Assembly (NCBI RefSeq): GCF_002994745.2
Contig: NC_037094.1
Span: 17,322,001-17,386,000 of the forward strand
DNA: 64,000 bases
Direction: 5' to 3'
Source of the DNA: Rosa chinensis
Lineage: Eukaryota; Streptophyta; Magnoliopsida; Rosales; Rosaceae
The translations under genes and the position numbers were made by a program. The notes beneath the pieces were generated by a model that was not told the DNA's origin, searched no databases, and worked only from the letters and a program-made list of their open reading frames with translations. This document shows, one piece after another, positions 22,201 through 34,859 of the stretch (its first letter is position 1; the number at the start of each line of letters is the position of its first letter).

Positions 22201-25200
22201 GCATTTCAAGTGGACAATGACACAACACGTGACCAGCGTGTTTGCGTGTCAACCAACATCATGAGATATTTAAAAATCCGCAAGTTGGTTGAACTAGTCC
22301 ACAGAATCCCTAAGGATTCTATGTAAGAACATAATGAGTATTTTCATAACCTTTGCAGAGGACAGTCTCAGTCCTAAGTTCCCTAAGGAACGAGGTTTGT
22401 AAAAACGAGCGAGAAGCTTTAGAAGCAACCAATGAGGATTTTGGTTGGGCATGAGCGTCTAAAACGCTATTTGAAACAAGTTGGTGATTGCAGCATCACC
22501 TGGGGAGCTAGCCATCACCATGATGGAACGCCATCCATGGCATCTTGGATAGGGACTACGCCAGCCCTTGGCTGGTGGTGGACGGAGGCGGTGACCTAGG
22601 CAGCAGCATCGGTCACACTTAGTCCAGGAATCAACTTTTGATTCATGCTTCATTTCGCTCGAGAGAAAAGATGTCCATGTGAAGTTTTTAGTAGACTGAT
22701 CATCATATCATGACCAGGATGACCTACCCTATCGTGACAAAGCTAATATGTGTCTAAATCCAAGAGATCTTCTCTCAAAACTTTTATTTGATTAATAGCT
22801 CGAATAGTGACATAGAGTCCACTAGAGAGGCACATAAACTTCTCTAAGATGCGTCTTTGTTCGCAATCATTAAAGGTATTGCAAAGGAACTCATTTCCTT
22901 TCTCTATATGCATTTTCGCATTGAATTCGTTGGCTATTCATAGGGTATGATTTGCCCTAAGAGCGTAGAGAGTTTATGTGACAGCTGTAATCAAGGTGCC
23001 ATTTGGCAAGTGGAACTTGGGCTATTTCATGTCCTTGAATTAATACTGATGGCCCAGCCATTGTAGTCACAAAGTCATATGCTCAGAATCAAAATTGAGT
23101 CATAATGAAAAGAACTCGAAATTTTATTCATAAGCTAACAAAGTACATCATTGTCTCTTAACCATTAGGAGAATCTAATCCAAATGCTAGCTAATGAAAA
23201 ACAATGGTAGTCGTCTAACTTCTTTCAGTAATTCCAAAATAAATGTGACCAGGTGAGTAGAGATATGTCGGTGGAGCAAGGCTCGCTTAAGTACCACTAA
23301 TCTCAGAACCTTCCTAGACATCACACTTACTTTGGGTGAGCCTACTTTGAAGAAAGACTAAACCATTGTCATTTACTACAAAGTATATGGCAATTGCCTA
23401 TTATATCTCTTGGAAAAATAAAGACTTAAACAGAATTGGCGATCTATTGATCGCAGCCAGATTTGTAGTCTTCAACCCTTCACTCTAGAGCATCTTCTTG
23501 ATCTTCTTGTTCCACATAGTAAGCTTCTCTTGCTTCACAATATGCATTGTAGGCGGTGACAAGTTCTTCACGAGCTCTACAAATGTGTGCCCAATGATCA
23601 GACACTCCACATCGAGAACATACATCTCTTTGCTTGAACTCCATTGATTGAGGCGCTTTGAAAGTGTCATTTAGATGGCTCTTAGTGTTGGTGGCGCCGC
23701 CAACATGGCCAGAGGCTTTGCCTTCCTCTCTCTTTCCACGTTTACCTCTTCGGTTTCATGTTCGCCTATTTTGGCGGTTACCTTCCTAAGTAGAGCGATT
23801 ATATGGACCAGAATGTCCAGAAGTATCCCTAAAATTAGGGTTTCTCTCTTGGCGCCCTCTTTTAGAGGTGCAACTATAATTGGATTCCGGAATATGCTCT
23901 GTTTCCACGGATCTCGAATTATAGTTCTTCACAAGGATATTGTCATGCTTTTCAGCGACATTCATAGCTCCAATGAGCTCATGAAACCTTGTGATCCGTC
24001 TTGTATTAACACCGATTCGATGGTTCTTAGCAACCATCAATGTAGAGACGGGGAAGGTAGTGAGAGTCTTCTCAATCAACATCGCATCTGTGATCTGTTT
24101 ACCACAGAATTCCATTAAGGATTTAATGCGAAGTGCTTCCGAGTTATAGTCAAGAACTGACTTGAAATCACAGAAGCGGAGGCTATGTCATCTCACTTCT
24201 AGTTCAAGAAGCAAGGAGTCACGAACGTTGCCAAATCTTTCTTCGAGTGAGACCCGCAGCCTTTTGGGGTCTTATTCGTTCATATACTCGTACTGGAGCG
24301 AATCATCCATATGACGAGTCATTAGGATGATGGCTTTCGCCTTATTTGCCTCTAAGGCTGCTCTATTTGCTTCAAAAGCTTGAGTTTACTCAACAGTTAG
24401 CATGTCTTGGCTAGGCTCAAGAATCATATCCAGGATTCCATCAGCCTTGAGATGCTGGCGGATATCACGAACACACCTGTGATATCCAGAGTCAGTCATT
24501 CCCAATGGAGCAAAGTCTAATTTGTTCAGGTTACTCATCCTGAAAGAGAATAAGAAATTAGGGTTAGTTTCGGAGCGAAATAGGCTACCACAAAAACATA
24601 TGAAATTTCTGAGCATAGTCGCTTCCAAGAAATTAGGAATTTCCGAGCGTAGTCGCTTCCAAGAAATTCGATTTCAAGATATATTGGATTAGATCGAAAC
24701 AATGATGTAAGTGATCGATCATAAATTCTCTACAAACTATAAGTTTGGAGATCTCAACAAGCTTTAAGCTTGGAGTGAGCACGAACCCCCACAGTTCGGC
24801 TTAATTTGGTCTCCCCTATAATGAAGAAAGGGGGGGGGGGGTAAAAGAAGGGAGGTTGCAAGTCCCCAAGAAAAAGAAGAGAAAAAGAGGAAAACTTCAA
24901 AAATGGGAACTTTTAGTAAACCATACCTCTTAGGATTGCAGAGCGTATTCGATCCTCGTTGTAGGATTGCAGACGAACTTCAGTCCTAGTGTAGGCGAAC
25001 CGATTTGTAGGATTGAAGCGTGGTTTCGATCCTTGTTATAGGATTGCAGACTACAATTAATCCTAGTTACAGGCACTGGCAGACGAGGGCGAGGGCTCTG
25101 TCGATGGCGAGGTTAACTGTGTGATGGGCTGCTATGGGTAGGTGCGCGCAGGGCAGGCGTTGTGGGCTACTCGCTAGAGGGTCTACGACGAACGCAAGGG

Positions 25201-25783
25201 GCGAGCGCGAGGCAAGGCTGCAGCGACGACGAGACTAGCTCGAGCTAGGAGCAGGCAAGGCTAGCGCGGGCTAGTGAGGGATTTTTGATTTTGCAGGTGC
25301 TTTTTCGACGTAGGATTGTAGTCAAACTTTGATCTTAAGCTAGGATTGAAACTGGTTTACAATCCTGGTCGAGGCAGATGGCGAAGCAGGTGCTAGGTGG
25401 ATGCGGTGCTGCAAAGGCAAGCGATTGAACTTGTACGTAGGCTAGTAGTGGCAGAGGCTTGCAGCGAGAACATGCGCATGGGCGCGCAGGAGAGCTGCAA
25501 GGCGAATGGCAGCGAATGGAAAAAAGATTTTTGGGTTTTTGGCTTCTTGAAACTAGGGTTAGGGCTCGTGCTGATAACATGTTTTAGGGAATCAGAAATT
25601 GAGAGATAATCGCTGTGTATTCTCATTGATAATAGGGGCTTCTTTATATAGAGGATTACAATGCATAGAGTTAGAATCATACAAGGAAAGATAATCTCTA
25701 GATTCTTCTAATTAAAACCCTATTACCACTAGGTCAAGTAACCTAGAATTTGGGCCAAACACAAATAGAGATATCCTTAAACA
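19226..25783 (-). mobile_element. Full-length but degenerate Ty1-copia retrotransposon
   Basis: LTRs of about 203 bp (19226-19428 and 25580-25783) both start TGTTTTAGGGAATCAGAAAT and end CTTAAACA. The 5-bp duplication GTTAG flanks the element (19221-19225 and 25784-25788); CBF-B downstream gives the empty site. It runs on the minus strand: a purine tract (inverse of CTCCCCCTTGTG) abuts the 19428 LTR, and a primer-site-like TTATCAGCACGAGCCC (minus strand) abuts the 25580 LTR. A G run of ten or more lies at about 24832-24841. Confidence 0.95.
20081..24628 (-). pseudogene. Broken copia gag-pol
   Basis: Fragments read in copia order along the minus strand. Gag N-terminus: MSNLNKLDFAPLGMTDSGYH (24535 down). 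Gag core: RITRFHELIGAMNVAEKHDN (about 24020). A zinc-knuckle-like C..C....H....C segment lies around 23615-23570. The integrase end / RT linker has GPYRRMGHSVGFETPTI (about 21795) and GDLITARFAGCHFDE. RT start: WPKWKDVIQVKLDSLTKRM (about 21130). RNase H side: NLLARYSSAPTRRHW (about 20300). Frames change and stops occur between every piece, so no polyprotein can be made. The order of pol domains (integrase before RT) marks it as copia. Confidence 0.88.
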
Positions 25784-26026
25784 GTTAGATATTAACAAGC
25801 GGGGAATATACATTTGCCATAAAAAAAAAGAGTAGAATATTCTACCGTTAAATTGATTATTTTAGTGTGATTCACTTACCCTGGTGGCCTAGTGGTCAAT
25901 CTTCTGGTTGGTTCTAGCAACTCGGTTATGACTCGGTTTTTTTTTTTTTAATTTTATTTTTATGACGGTTATGACTAGTTGTTTCAGTTGGTGGTTTTTT
26001 CTTTTGTGTGGGAGCCAGAAGACTAT
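25784..26026. repeat. CBF-A 3' unit sequence between two insertions
   Basis: It resumes the alignment with 50424-50640 (GTTAGATATTAACAAG, TAGAATATTCTACCGTTAAA) and stops at GAAGACTAT, the target site of the MULE. Confidence 0.85.
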
Positions 26027-26409
26027 GGATTCAAATTTACTCACCACCAATACTCAAATTTGCTCACCACCAATACTTTGGTGGTGATACCACCACTCAA
26101 TACAAAACTGTCATGTGTTATAAAACACTAACTATATCATGATGTTTTATTAAAAAATTATATTTGAAGTATTCAATTAATTTTAGAGTTAATTACATAT
26201 AAGTGCATATTTGATTGTTTTTTTAGCCATAAAGCCACAAACTAGTTTTTTCCCTCATAAGGTCACTAGACAAAAAAATGTGTTATATTTAAAAACCAAA
26301 TTTACATAAATGTCACTAGAGTACAAAATCAATAATCATTCTCTCTCTCCTCTCCGGCGAGGTCTCCGGCTAACTTCCTGCGACCACAAAAGCTACTGTC
26401 ACTAACACC

Positions 26410-27413
26410 CAGTGTTCTAAAAAACGGTCTGGCCGCCCGCCTAGGCGGCGCCTAGGCGCTAGGCGTCCATTGACCGCCCCGATTAAGGGCTAGGCGACAA
26501 GGGAAATCGTTTTGCAGTTGGACGGGCGCTCAGCTGGTCTGGGCGGGCGCCTAGACGGTTTGGGCGGGCTGGGCGCTAGGCGGACTGACTCAAATCATAA
26601 CAACTTCTCTCTCCACCACCTACGACTTCAACTCCACCAACCTCTCTTCTCCCACCGCTTTTCCTCCTCCTCTGAATCTCCGCCGTATATTTACTTGTAA
26701 TATCTTCTTTTGGATGTCTCCATTGGATAATCACTAAGCTTTTGGTCCAGTCAGTTCTCGAAGCCCGACTCGGAGTTAGGCTTTTCCAGCAATTCGAACT
26801 CTGACCTGGATAAGTTATTATCGAGGTCGGATTTGCTAGCGTGAGCGACGCGACGGCGAGGGTGGTGGTCCAGCGAAGATTGAGTTAAGCGGTTGAAGAT
26901 CAGGTCGTATTGCAATGGGAATGGAGTGGTGGTAATTGAAAATGGTGTATGGGGTCGCCGTGGGAAAGAGAGAATGAGGCTTTGTCTTCTGGTGTAGTGG
27001 GGCGAAGGAAGAGAAAATCCAAAGAGATTGGTTTAGCAATTAGAACCCAGCAAAGGCTGTTTCAAGTTGACACGTTTGCTAAACCAAACAAACGTGTACT
27101 CACAATTTGACATACATGTGGTTTGTTCATTGAATCAAGTCATATAACAAAGCCACTTTTTTTTTTTTTTTGAGACTTTATTTAGGCTAATATTATGATT
27201 CATTGTTAAATTCTTTCGATCTATTCTCTATTTTGATTATTTAAACTATTTATAATTAATTTTCAGATTTTAAATATTTTTATTTATATAATTATATGTC
27301 ATAAAAATAATTAAAAAACTAAATAATTAAAACCGCCTAGTCCCCGCCTAGGCCCCTAGGCGCTAGTCCTCGGGTCACCGCCCGACTAGCGCCTAGCGTT
27401 TTTTAGAACCTTG
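26410..27413. mobile_element. hAT-like element, 'CTAGGCGC' family, copy 1
   Basis: Ends CAGTGTTCTAAAAAACGG and inverse CAAGGTTCTAAAAAACGC are flanked by the 8-bp duplication CTAACACC (26402-26409 and 27414-27421), typical of hAT. Both subterminal regions are strikingly GC-rich and full of CCTAGGCG modules, while the centre is AT-rich. No transposase was seen. A second copy lies at 40443-41455. Confidence 0.85.
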
Positions 27414-27421
27414 CTAACACC

Positions 27422-28080
27422 AAAAACTATTATGGCTAGCAACAAAAGCTACTTTGATGAGATTCTCGGGCACCTCCGGCGAGGTTACAAAATCTACTAT
27501 CACTAGCAACAAAAGCTACTCTGATGAGATTTCCGGCAACCTTCGGCGAGATAACAAAAGCTACTATCACCAACAACAAAAGCTACTCCTTACCAAAAAA
27601 ACCTATGCTCCCCAAAACGAAAAGCTATTATCCCACCAACAAAAGATACTGTCACCAATACATAAAACTACTCTCATCAGCAACAAATGCTACTCTCACC
27701 AACACCAAAAACTACTTTCACCAACACCAACGAGCTACTCTCACTAACATTAGAGAGCTACTAACATAGGTACAGAAAGCTACGATCACTATGATGGAAA
27801 ACCACTATAATAGTTACAGAGAGCTATTGATTTGGAAAAAAAAAATCTATTGACATTAGCTTGAAAATATACTAACATAGACACATAAAGCTACTATCAC
27901 GATATTGAAATGCCACTAGAACAATTACACGGAGCTGCTAACTTGAAATAATGAATATGAAAATAGAAGCTATAAACATCATGTTGAAAAAATAATAACA
28001 TAGATATAGAAAGATATTATCACTATGTTAAAAAGCCTCTATAACAGTTATAGAGAGTTACTAACTGCAACAAATAACAT
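27422..28080 (+). repeat. Degenerate tandem repeats of AACAAAAGCTACT type
   Basis: About fifteen imperfect units of 20-45 bp built on AACAAAAGCTACTATCACC decay from left to right inside the MULE. The two open frames here are just translations of the repeat. Confidence 0.65.
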
Positions 28081-28386
28081 ACAAGAAATGGTTCATTATT
28101 CATCAATCAAAATACATCACAACACCAACAGAAAACACAATTCAACCACAAAACCATCCCCCCATCACATAAGAGCACAACTCTCTTTCTCTCCCCTGCA
28201 AAATTCCACAACAGATGAATTCAAACAAATCCAAGCCCATTTATTCCAATAAATCACAATCAAATCAAACCAAACTAAACAAATTCTAATCTTGCCTTCT
28301 AATTTTTTTTTCCTATAACAAAAATCATTAACAAACCAAAAAAGCAAATCAGATGTGTAATTAAGGTCGGTGATGAAGAAACAGAG

Positions 28387-28813
<427 letters not shown>

Positions 28814-29161
28814 TGGTGGAGAGGAGTACTTCGCCGACGGAGAGAAAGGGAGTATTTCGCTGGTGAGAAGGGGGAGAGAGAGAGTGATTAATCTCAGAGG
28901 ATTTGATCAGGGGAAGAGAGAGGAGAGAGTGATTAATATAATATGAAGAAGTTAGTTTTTAAGGGTAAAATCGTCAGGGTAAGAGAAATTTGAAGAAGCA
29001 GGTGGCCTTATGTGTACAAAAAACATTAGATGGCCTTATAGCTAATTAAAGTTTCAAAATGACACTTATGTATAATTTTCTTTTAATTTTATATGACGTG
29101 GTAAGTTTTAATAGGGTGGTGAAATCACCACAAAATAAAAGTGGTGAGCAAATTTGAATCC

Positions 29162-29352
29162 GAAGACTATGACTCTGACCTTGACCATACAATGTTTTGT
29201 GCTATTCTGGGTTATCCATTCGTCTCCTTTTGGTTCTCCTACTTGTACTATGTAGGCCATACCTAGCAACTACATTCTCTGTGTTTTTCTACTGTTCTTA
29301 ATTAAAGATCGACTAACATTTTTTGGTCATAAAAGATCGACTAACACGCGCC
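29162..29352. repeat. Array unit sequence downstream of CBF-A
   Basis: It aligns with about 50635-50818 (GACCTTGACCATACAnTG, GGCCATACCTAGCAACTACA). The same text reappears at the window's right edge (63910-64000), showing that a third unit continues. No gene was seen. Confidence 0.8.
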
Positions 29353-29565
29353 TGTATCATACAAGATTTAGAATAGTGTTAAGAGTAAAAGTGTGATTAC
29401 ACACCATGTGATATCATCCTGCTACTCTAGTACTTGTTATATATAGCTATAGGTCTACGTACATTTACGCGTATGTATCAGAGCCTACATTTTCTGATAC
29501 AAGTTCTCTCTCAGTTTTCTTGTTTTTTTGCTATTCTTCTTCAAGCTTTCATGGTATCAAGAGCC
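29353..29565 (+). mobile_element. Copia LTR remnant with primer-binding site, unit A
   Basis: About 199 bp starts TGTATCATACAAG, contains TTATATATAGC as a TATA box and ends AAGCTTTCA. TGGTATCAAGAGCC follows at once, the typical copia primer-binding site complementary to initiator Met tRNA. The same block lies at about 50818-51074, so the insertion predates the array duplication. No gag or pol follows. Confidence 0.6.
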
Positions 29566-30263
29566 AGGTCGATAGGTGACCGAAATTACTCAAGGAGCTG
29601 TTAATATTTCAGCTGTTCTTCATCAATTTGTTCAAAGCAAAGCATCAAGATCTTTGTCAGTTACATACAAGTACATCTTCATCAAAACTCTTAAAGATTC
29701 AGTGATATTTGTTGCAAATAGTTGTGGTTCCTATCAACGAAACTTAGGTTTTACTTTACAAGTACTCGATTGAAGTGTTTGCATAAAGTCTCTGTTCAAT
29801 TGTGAAGAATTTGGATTTGGTACTTGAAATCCTAATTTTCTTCTGTTTGTATCTCTTTGAGTTCCCGATTTCTCAATTTGTGAAAGACTGAAGAAGATAA
29901 TTTTCTTGATATCATTATCTTATTGAAATTTCAATTTTCAGAATATGGTTGTTAATAGATGAAAATTGGTGATAGAAGTTAAATTGTAGTATGATGTCTA
30001 TGTTTCATTAATTATTGCCAAGCAGGATAGTGATTTCTTGGACAAATAATTACAGCATAGTTGAACTTCGATAGAGAAGTTGAAGTTTTGGTCTTTGACT
30101 ACATTTGAACAAAAGTGAAAGATATGGATTGGCAATACTGATTTCAATGGGTGATTGGAGTTCGGTTTATACTAGATGGAACTCAATTATTTGTTGGTAC
30201 TGCTATTTGAAATTGTTATTGTCCACAAATTGAAATTTAATAAAGAAGTATCAGTAGTTGATG
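29566..30263. repeat. Shared unit sequence, no gene recognised
   Basis: It aligns with 51075-51783. It may be leader sequence of the vanished copia element. The short open frame at 29576-29773, shared with 51037-51285, has no recognisable domain. Confidence 0.6.
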
Positions 30264-30309
30264 CAGTGGCGGATCTAGGATCTGAGACTTATCTAGGCTA
30301 ATTAGAAGT

Positions 30310-30354
<45 letters not shown>

Positions 30355-31354
30355 ACACAGAATATGATGATCTTCTACACCAACTCACAAATGGCAAGTA
30401 GTTCAAACCTGGACTCTCCCTTGAGTCCCTTCAACTTCTCTAACTCTGTAATTGATCGATCAAACTTTGAACATGCTCTCAGCTACCCACATGAAAATAG
30501 AATTACCAAAAGTAAAGTCTTGCTAAGAACACATAGGAACATGCTTCAATCAATAAGGAACCTATTAGTGAAAGCCAGTTATCTACCAATGTTGGAAATT
30601 GAAATTGAAGCAAAACCAACCAAGAAAAAGCACACACAAGTTTGTTAAAAAGTTGTTCTCTTTGAACCTGCTCTTAAATACAACAATTTTCATTTTATTC
30701 TTTCATTGTTTCATAATTAAATTTTGGGACCTAGGGGAAGTGCTTAGCTTGATTAATGTACAGACAATGAAAGAGCAAATAAGAATAGCACAGAGCCATA
30801 GAGATATACGAAGGAATTCAAAACATGTGATCAAGTCGGCAACAAAAAATAAAGAAACTCAATACCCAGAATCAAGTACAGCAGCAACTCCAATTATCCA
30901 AATCAAACAATCCCACACAGCAGCAAGCCAAAAACCGCCAACAAGTCAGCCACTGACCTCCATTGAAACGCACAAATCTGAATTTAGAGTTGATTAATGG
31001 GATTTCCCCAAATCAACAAGAATTGAAGATGAAAGATAGAGTATCTGTACCTGTGAAGTAGGGGTCCCCAAATAGGATTGTGGGTTCACCGTTCACCGTT
31101 CACCGCGATTTCCAGCGGTGGTTTGTGGGAGTAATCAAGCAGCGCCAGCCACTGACCTACTGTGTAGTGAGCTGCTGTGAAGTACGCAACCTACAAATAT
31201 TTTTCTTTTTTCTTTGGGCTAGTATGGGCTGAAGGTAAATATAAATATATATATATATATATATATAAACACACACACACATACTTAAGGGTTTTTAGCC
31301 CAAAATATCGTCTAGGCTGCAGCCCATAGAGCCTACCACTTGCTTCCGCCACTG
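30264..31354. mobile_element. hAT-like element, CAGTGGCGGA family
   Basis: Ends CAGTGGCGGATCTAGG and inverse CAGTGGCGGAAGCAAG are flanked by the perfect 8-bp duplication AGTTGATG (30256-30263 and 31355-31362). The empty site is at 51775-51785. Two (TA)n runs (about 30313-30350 and 31245-31267) and no transposase make it non-autonomous. A related shorter copy is at 38476-39175. Confidence 0.9.
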
Positions 31355-32255
31355 AGTTGATGCAAGAGGACATTGTGCGGATTGGATAAAACTTAGTAAG
31401 ATTATAGAACCTTTTACTGCTAAGAGTTGAAGATTTGAAATTGAGTTAATTCCAGATTTCTCTTTTTGGTTTCTTGTGAAGAAGTAACTGGTACTAGTAT
31501 TCAGTTATGTGAACGACTCTATTACCACTGCCCTCGTAAACCTGAATAACAATCAATTGGATAATTGTCTCCTTTCCAACTTCTGCAATCTGATCACTGT
31601 GCAATTAGATGATACTAACAATGTCACTCCTTTCAAACAAAACAAAACAAAAAAAAAGGGAAAAAAACTCTCACTAGGAGATTTATGCTAGAGTCAATAT
31701 TAGTTTATGCCAGTGTGCTTTGAGTGATGGCTCTTTCTGACAGCCTTTTAGCGACAATAAAATTTACTGTTTGCATAACTATTAAAGACTAACGTACCAA
31801 TTATTTTTTTTTTGCAATTTTGAATTAATGTTGTTGAAAAACTGTAGATTTTACTAATATAGAAAAATATAAAAAATTAACGAATTTGATTATGAAAATC
31901 TATCATATGATCGTCAACGTTAAGATATTATAAGTGGTTTCCTATAATTCACATATTATAAGTGCTTTCATATGGGATTCATCTAGCGTGCGGATCAACA
32001 TACTATGCAGATTGATTACATAGCCACGTGCACGGCACGTGGTGACAATTGTAAAGGTCAACCAGATTCCACCGGTCTCCATACGTGTGAATGAAAAACC
32101 TAATGCTTTTCCCAATCTCACCGTGATTTAAAAGGATTGTTCCTCAACGACGTGAAGCTGAGCGTGGAATGGAATGGAAGAGATGGTCATCACAAATTGT
32201 AGCTATGGGTTGATTAGGCACACAGTAATGCTCTCTAACTTATTCTTGTTGCTTT
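31355..32255. repeat. Shared unit sequence between hAT and Pack-CACTA
   Basis: It aligns with 51776-52366 plus 54729-55055. It contains two paired CACGTG-type motifs, CCACGTGCACGGCACGTGG (32023-32041). Open frames at 31509-31691 and its copy at 51926-52111 are low complexity at their ends; I do not call them genes. Confidence 0.65.
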
Positions 32256-33206
32256 CACTGCTACAAATATTGGTTATAAGGACACAATAAGGACAAATTT
32301 TTATCAAGGTGTCCTAATAAGCTTTTACTTTCTCTGCAGCTTGGTGGTCAGTAGCCATAGCGGCTGGTCTACTGGAGGCAGTTCTTTATGGTTGTAGATC
32401 TAGGGTTGTTTTGGTTGTTGTTGGGCTTTTGGGCCTCGATTTTTTATTTTCTGTAAGATGTAGTTTAATTAAGTTTTTGCCTATTGGGCTTATGGGCCTA
32501 GGACTCTTGCTTCCTTATGCACATCTACATTTATAGTAAGATTCTGTTAAACGAATGAACTATTTGACAAAAAAAAAAAAAAAAAAAACAGGAGCAAACT
32601 TTTGTCGCCCGTTGAATTTTTTTGGTAAAAAGTTAAATTTCCCACACAAAATTTGCACTGTGGCCTATATGATATTAGGTTGGCCGATAAAATTGACCTC
32701 TATCATTTTAGTTAACACGTCTCTCTCTCTCTGCATCTCTTCCACGTCAAACAAATTGGACCTCTGATTCTTTAGCTCTATGCAAAACAAATTGACTCAC
32801 CAGATAGGTAATTCTCTCTCCTTATCAATCTGTCTATAGCTTTTTCTTCTTGCCAAATGTATATGCTCTATCCAGATTATAATGTGACGATGACTTTCTC
32901 TTCTATCCAGATTGGAATAAGATTCATAATCCGTAATTATGTGGATGAGATCATAGGGGTTTAGTTTTTGTTTTCGTCTACTCTTCTGCAGAAGCCAAGC
33001 ACAAAACCTCTCATCCTTTCAGCAATGCCGTCGCCGCCGCCTCTAGATACCTCCGCCATTGAGAAGCTCTAATGCGACTAGTCCTGTGACCACGGAAAGA
33101 CGAGTCGTGAGTCGTGCACACGCGATTGGGAAGGTATGTTTTTCCTGCACGAACAATAATTAGACCCCTGCTAAAGTAAAAGAACAATAAGTTCAGTTTC
33201 GTCATC

Positions 33207-34780
33207 ATTGCTTCCAAATGCATCTTGAAAGAGCTTGAGGATTTGCAAAAGGATCTTCCCACTTCCTGCAGCGCCCGTAAGCTCAAAGATTTATTATTTA
33301 GAAACTAAATTTCGGTGTTCTTAGCCTACCCATTAAGCTTAATTTGATAAATTGACAGTTTTAGTGTAGATGTTGGTTGTAATTTATGATTTGCTATATA
33401 CCCAGATGGATATTTCAGTGAACATATGGTTAATTTTTATTAGGTCTTGTGGCTAAGGACCTGTTTCATTGGTAAGCAACAACTATGCCCATATGCAGGA
33501 GGTGTATTCCTTGTTACCGTTTGTTGATACCCAAATCTCCATAAGTTCAAATTTAACGAATGACAAGCAAAAGGTACGAGTCAACAACCTTATGACCTAA
33601 TTAGGCCTTCAAGCAAGCCCACTTCATGTCAAAAGGAGGCTTTCTATTTAGCAAGCAATACTTAGAAGCCCAAATTCTCAAACGATTAACATGCATTTTC
33701 AAAGAAGCCAACACGCTTATCTACCATGCGATACGCGTAGACCCCAGCTGCATTCGGGGCTTATATGGAGGGATGTGGTGTGGAAGGTAACGGATCTTGT
33801 GAGGCCCACATTAAGATAAAGTTCGTCAATAATTTTGGACTTAGGAACCAAAATTCATGCTTGATGGACCAAAGTCTTAATATGGGCTAGTGTGGAGGAA
33901 TGAAAAGCAAGCCCAGTGAAACCCAAAGCCCACTAAAGCCATTCTCTCAACCAAAGTTCATTTGGCCTTTTTCCCAAAGCCAATTAGAGTAATCTTCTCC
34001 CCAAGTCTCACCGAACAAGAAACACCGCCTATTAGAATCGCTGCTGGGATTGGTGTTCCACCATTTATGGCAAGAGTTCAAAATCAAGGAAAACCCTCCT
34101 AACCCAATCTCATCTCAACATTTAATAATCTTAGTAGACTGTCATCACAAGTTTCAATACTAGAAATTGAGGAACAAATATCTTCAAAAGATCACAGCAG
34201 CACAAATTCTGGGATGATCACCGTCCTAAACCTGTGCCACCGCCCTTTAGTCTCCTAGCTTAAAGAAATTTCCATAGCTTTCACAATTTATCTTCCCGAA
34301 ATTGAGAGTGGTCTCTAAGAACCCTCAGTCCTTGTCACCAACCTTCTTCTTCCACCTTCGCTATAAAAAGCTGGTCTGCTGCTGTTGGAAACCAAGCTAG
34401 AATGACCTAGAAACTTCAAGCAAAAGATCAAGCTTCATCTCTAAAAAAAAACCCTTGCCATCAATACCTAAGTAGCCTTATCCCACAACCCAAAACCATG
34501 CCACTGCTGGAATTTCCTCCTCACTAAACTAACAGGCATCTAGCTCGCACACCATATCCACCTATAAGCTCTGTTCCATGATGAAATTAACTTCAATCAC
34601 TGCTGTCATCATTCCAATCGTTGCTGTTATCATCCAGCTGGTCAAAACGAAGTTGTTCTCAGGTCCAACCTTTGAACAATTTTGGGCCTAGTCTCGCTTA
34701 ATCAAGAGGGCCCGGCTACAAAAAGATCCAAAACACAAAATCGCCCTCACACCGTTCATTTTCCTCCTGACTATCGTTTC
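33207..34780 (+). pseudogene. E2 ubiquitin-conjugating enzyme pseudogene, exons 1-2 (copy 1)
   Basis: Exon 1 (about 33207-33276) reads ASKCILKELEDLQKDLPTS, but the start codon is ATT instead of ATG. Exon 2 begins near 33447 after an AG (LVAKDLFHW, then an in-frame TAA in place of the Gln codon, ATTM, PYAGGVFLVT). It is cut by a solo LTR, then continues at 34757 as HFPPDYRFKPPK before GTAACTTG. These match the N-terminal half of the plant UBC8/UBC10 family, which passes ubiquitin from E1 to E3. The coding chain is dead from lost start, stop and LTR. Exon 3 lies 10.7 kb away at 45460-45564. Confidence 0.85.
33522..34751 (+). mobile_element. Solo LTR (1.23 kb) in UBC exon 2
   Basis: It starts TGTTGATACCCAAATC, ends GCCCTCACA, and is flanked by the perfect 5-bp duplication CCGTT (33517-33521 and 34752-34756). 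Same family as 7270-8531, opposite orientation. It splits the E2 exon between PYAGGVFLVT and HFPPDY. Confidence 0.93.
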
Positions 34781-34859
34781 AAACCACCTAAGGTAACTTG
34801 TCTAATTTGCAACCACTACGCTAATAATACTATCAGACGACAGTTTTTCATTGTTGTTT

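Noticed and set aside
27454..27769. Two overlapping Lys/Tyr/Ser-rich open frames
   Set aside because: They only translate the AACAAAAGCTACT tandem repeats.
32555..32767. Open frame beginning MNYLTKKKKK and its copy at 55357-55581
   Set aside because: Starts in a poly-A tract, differs by frameshift between copies and shows no domain.
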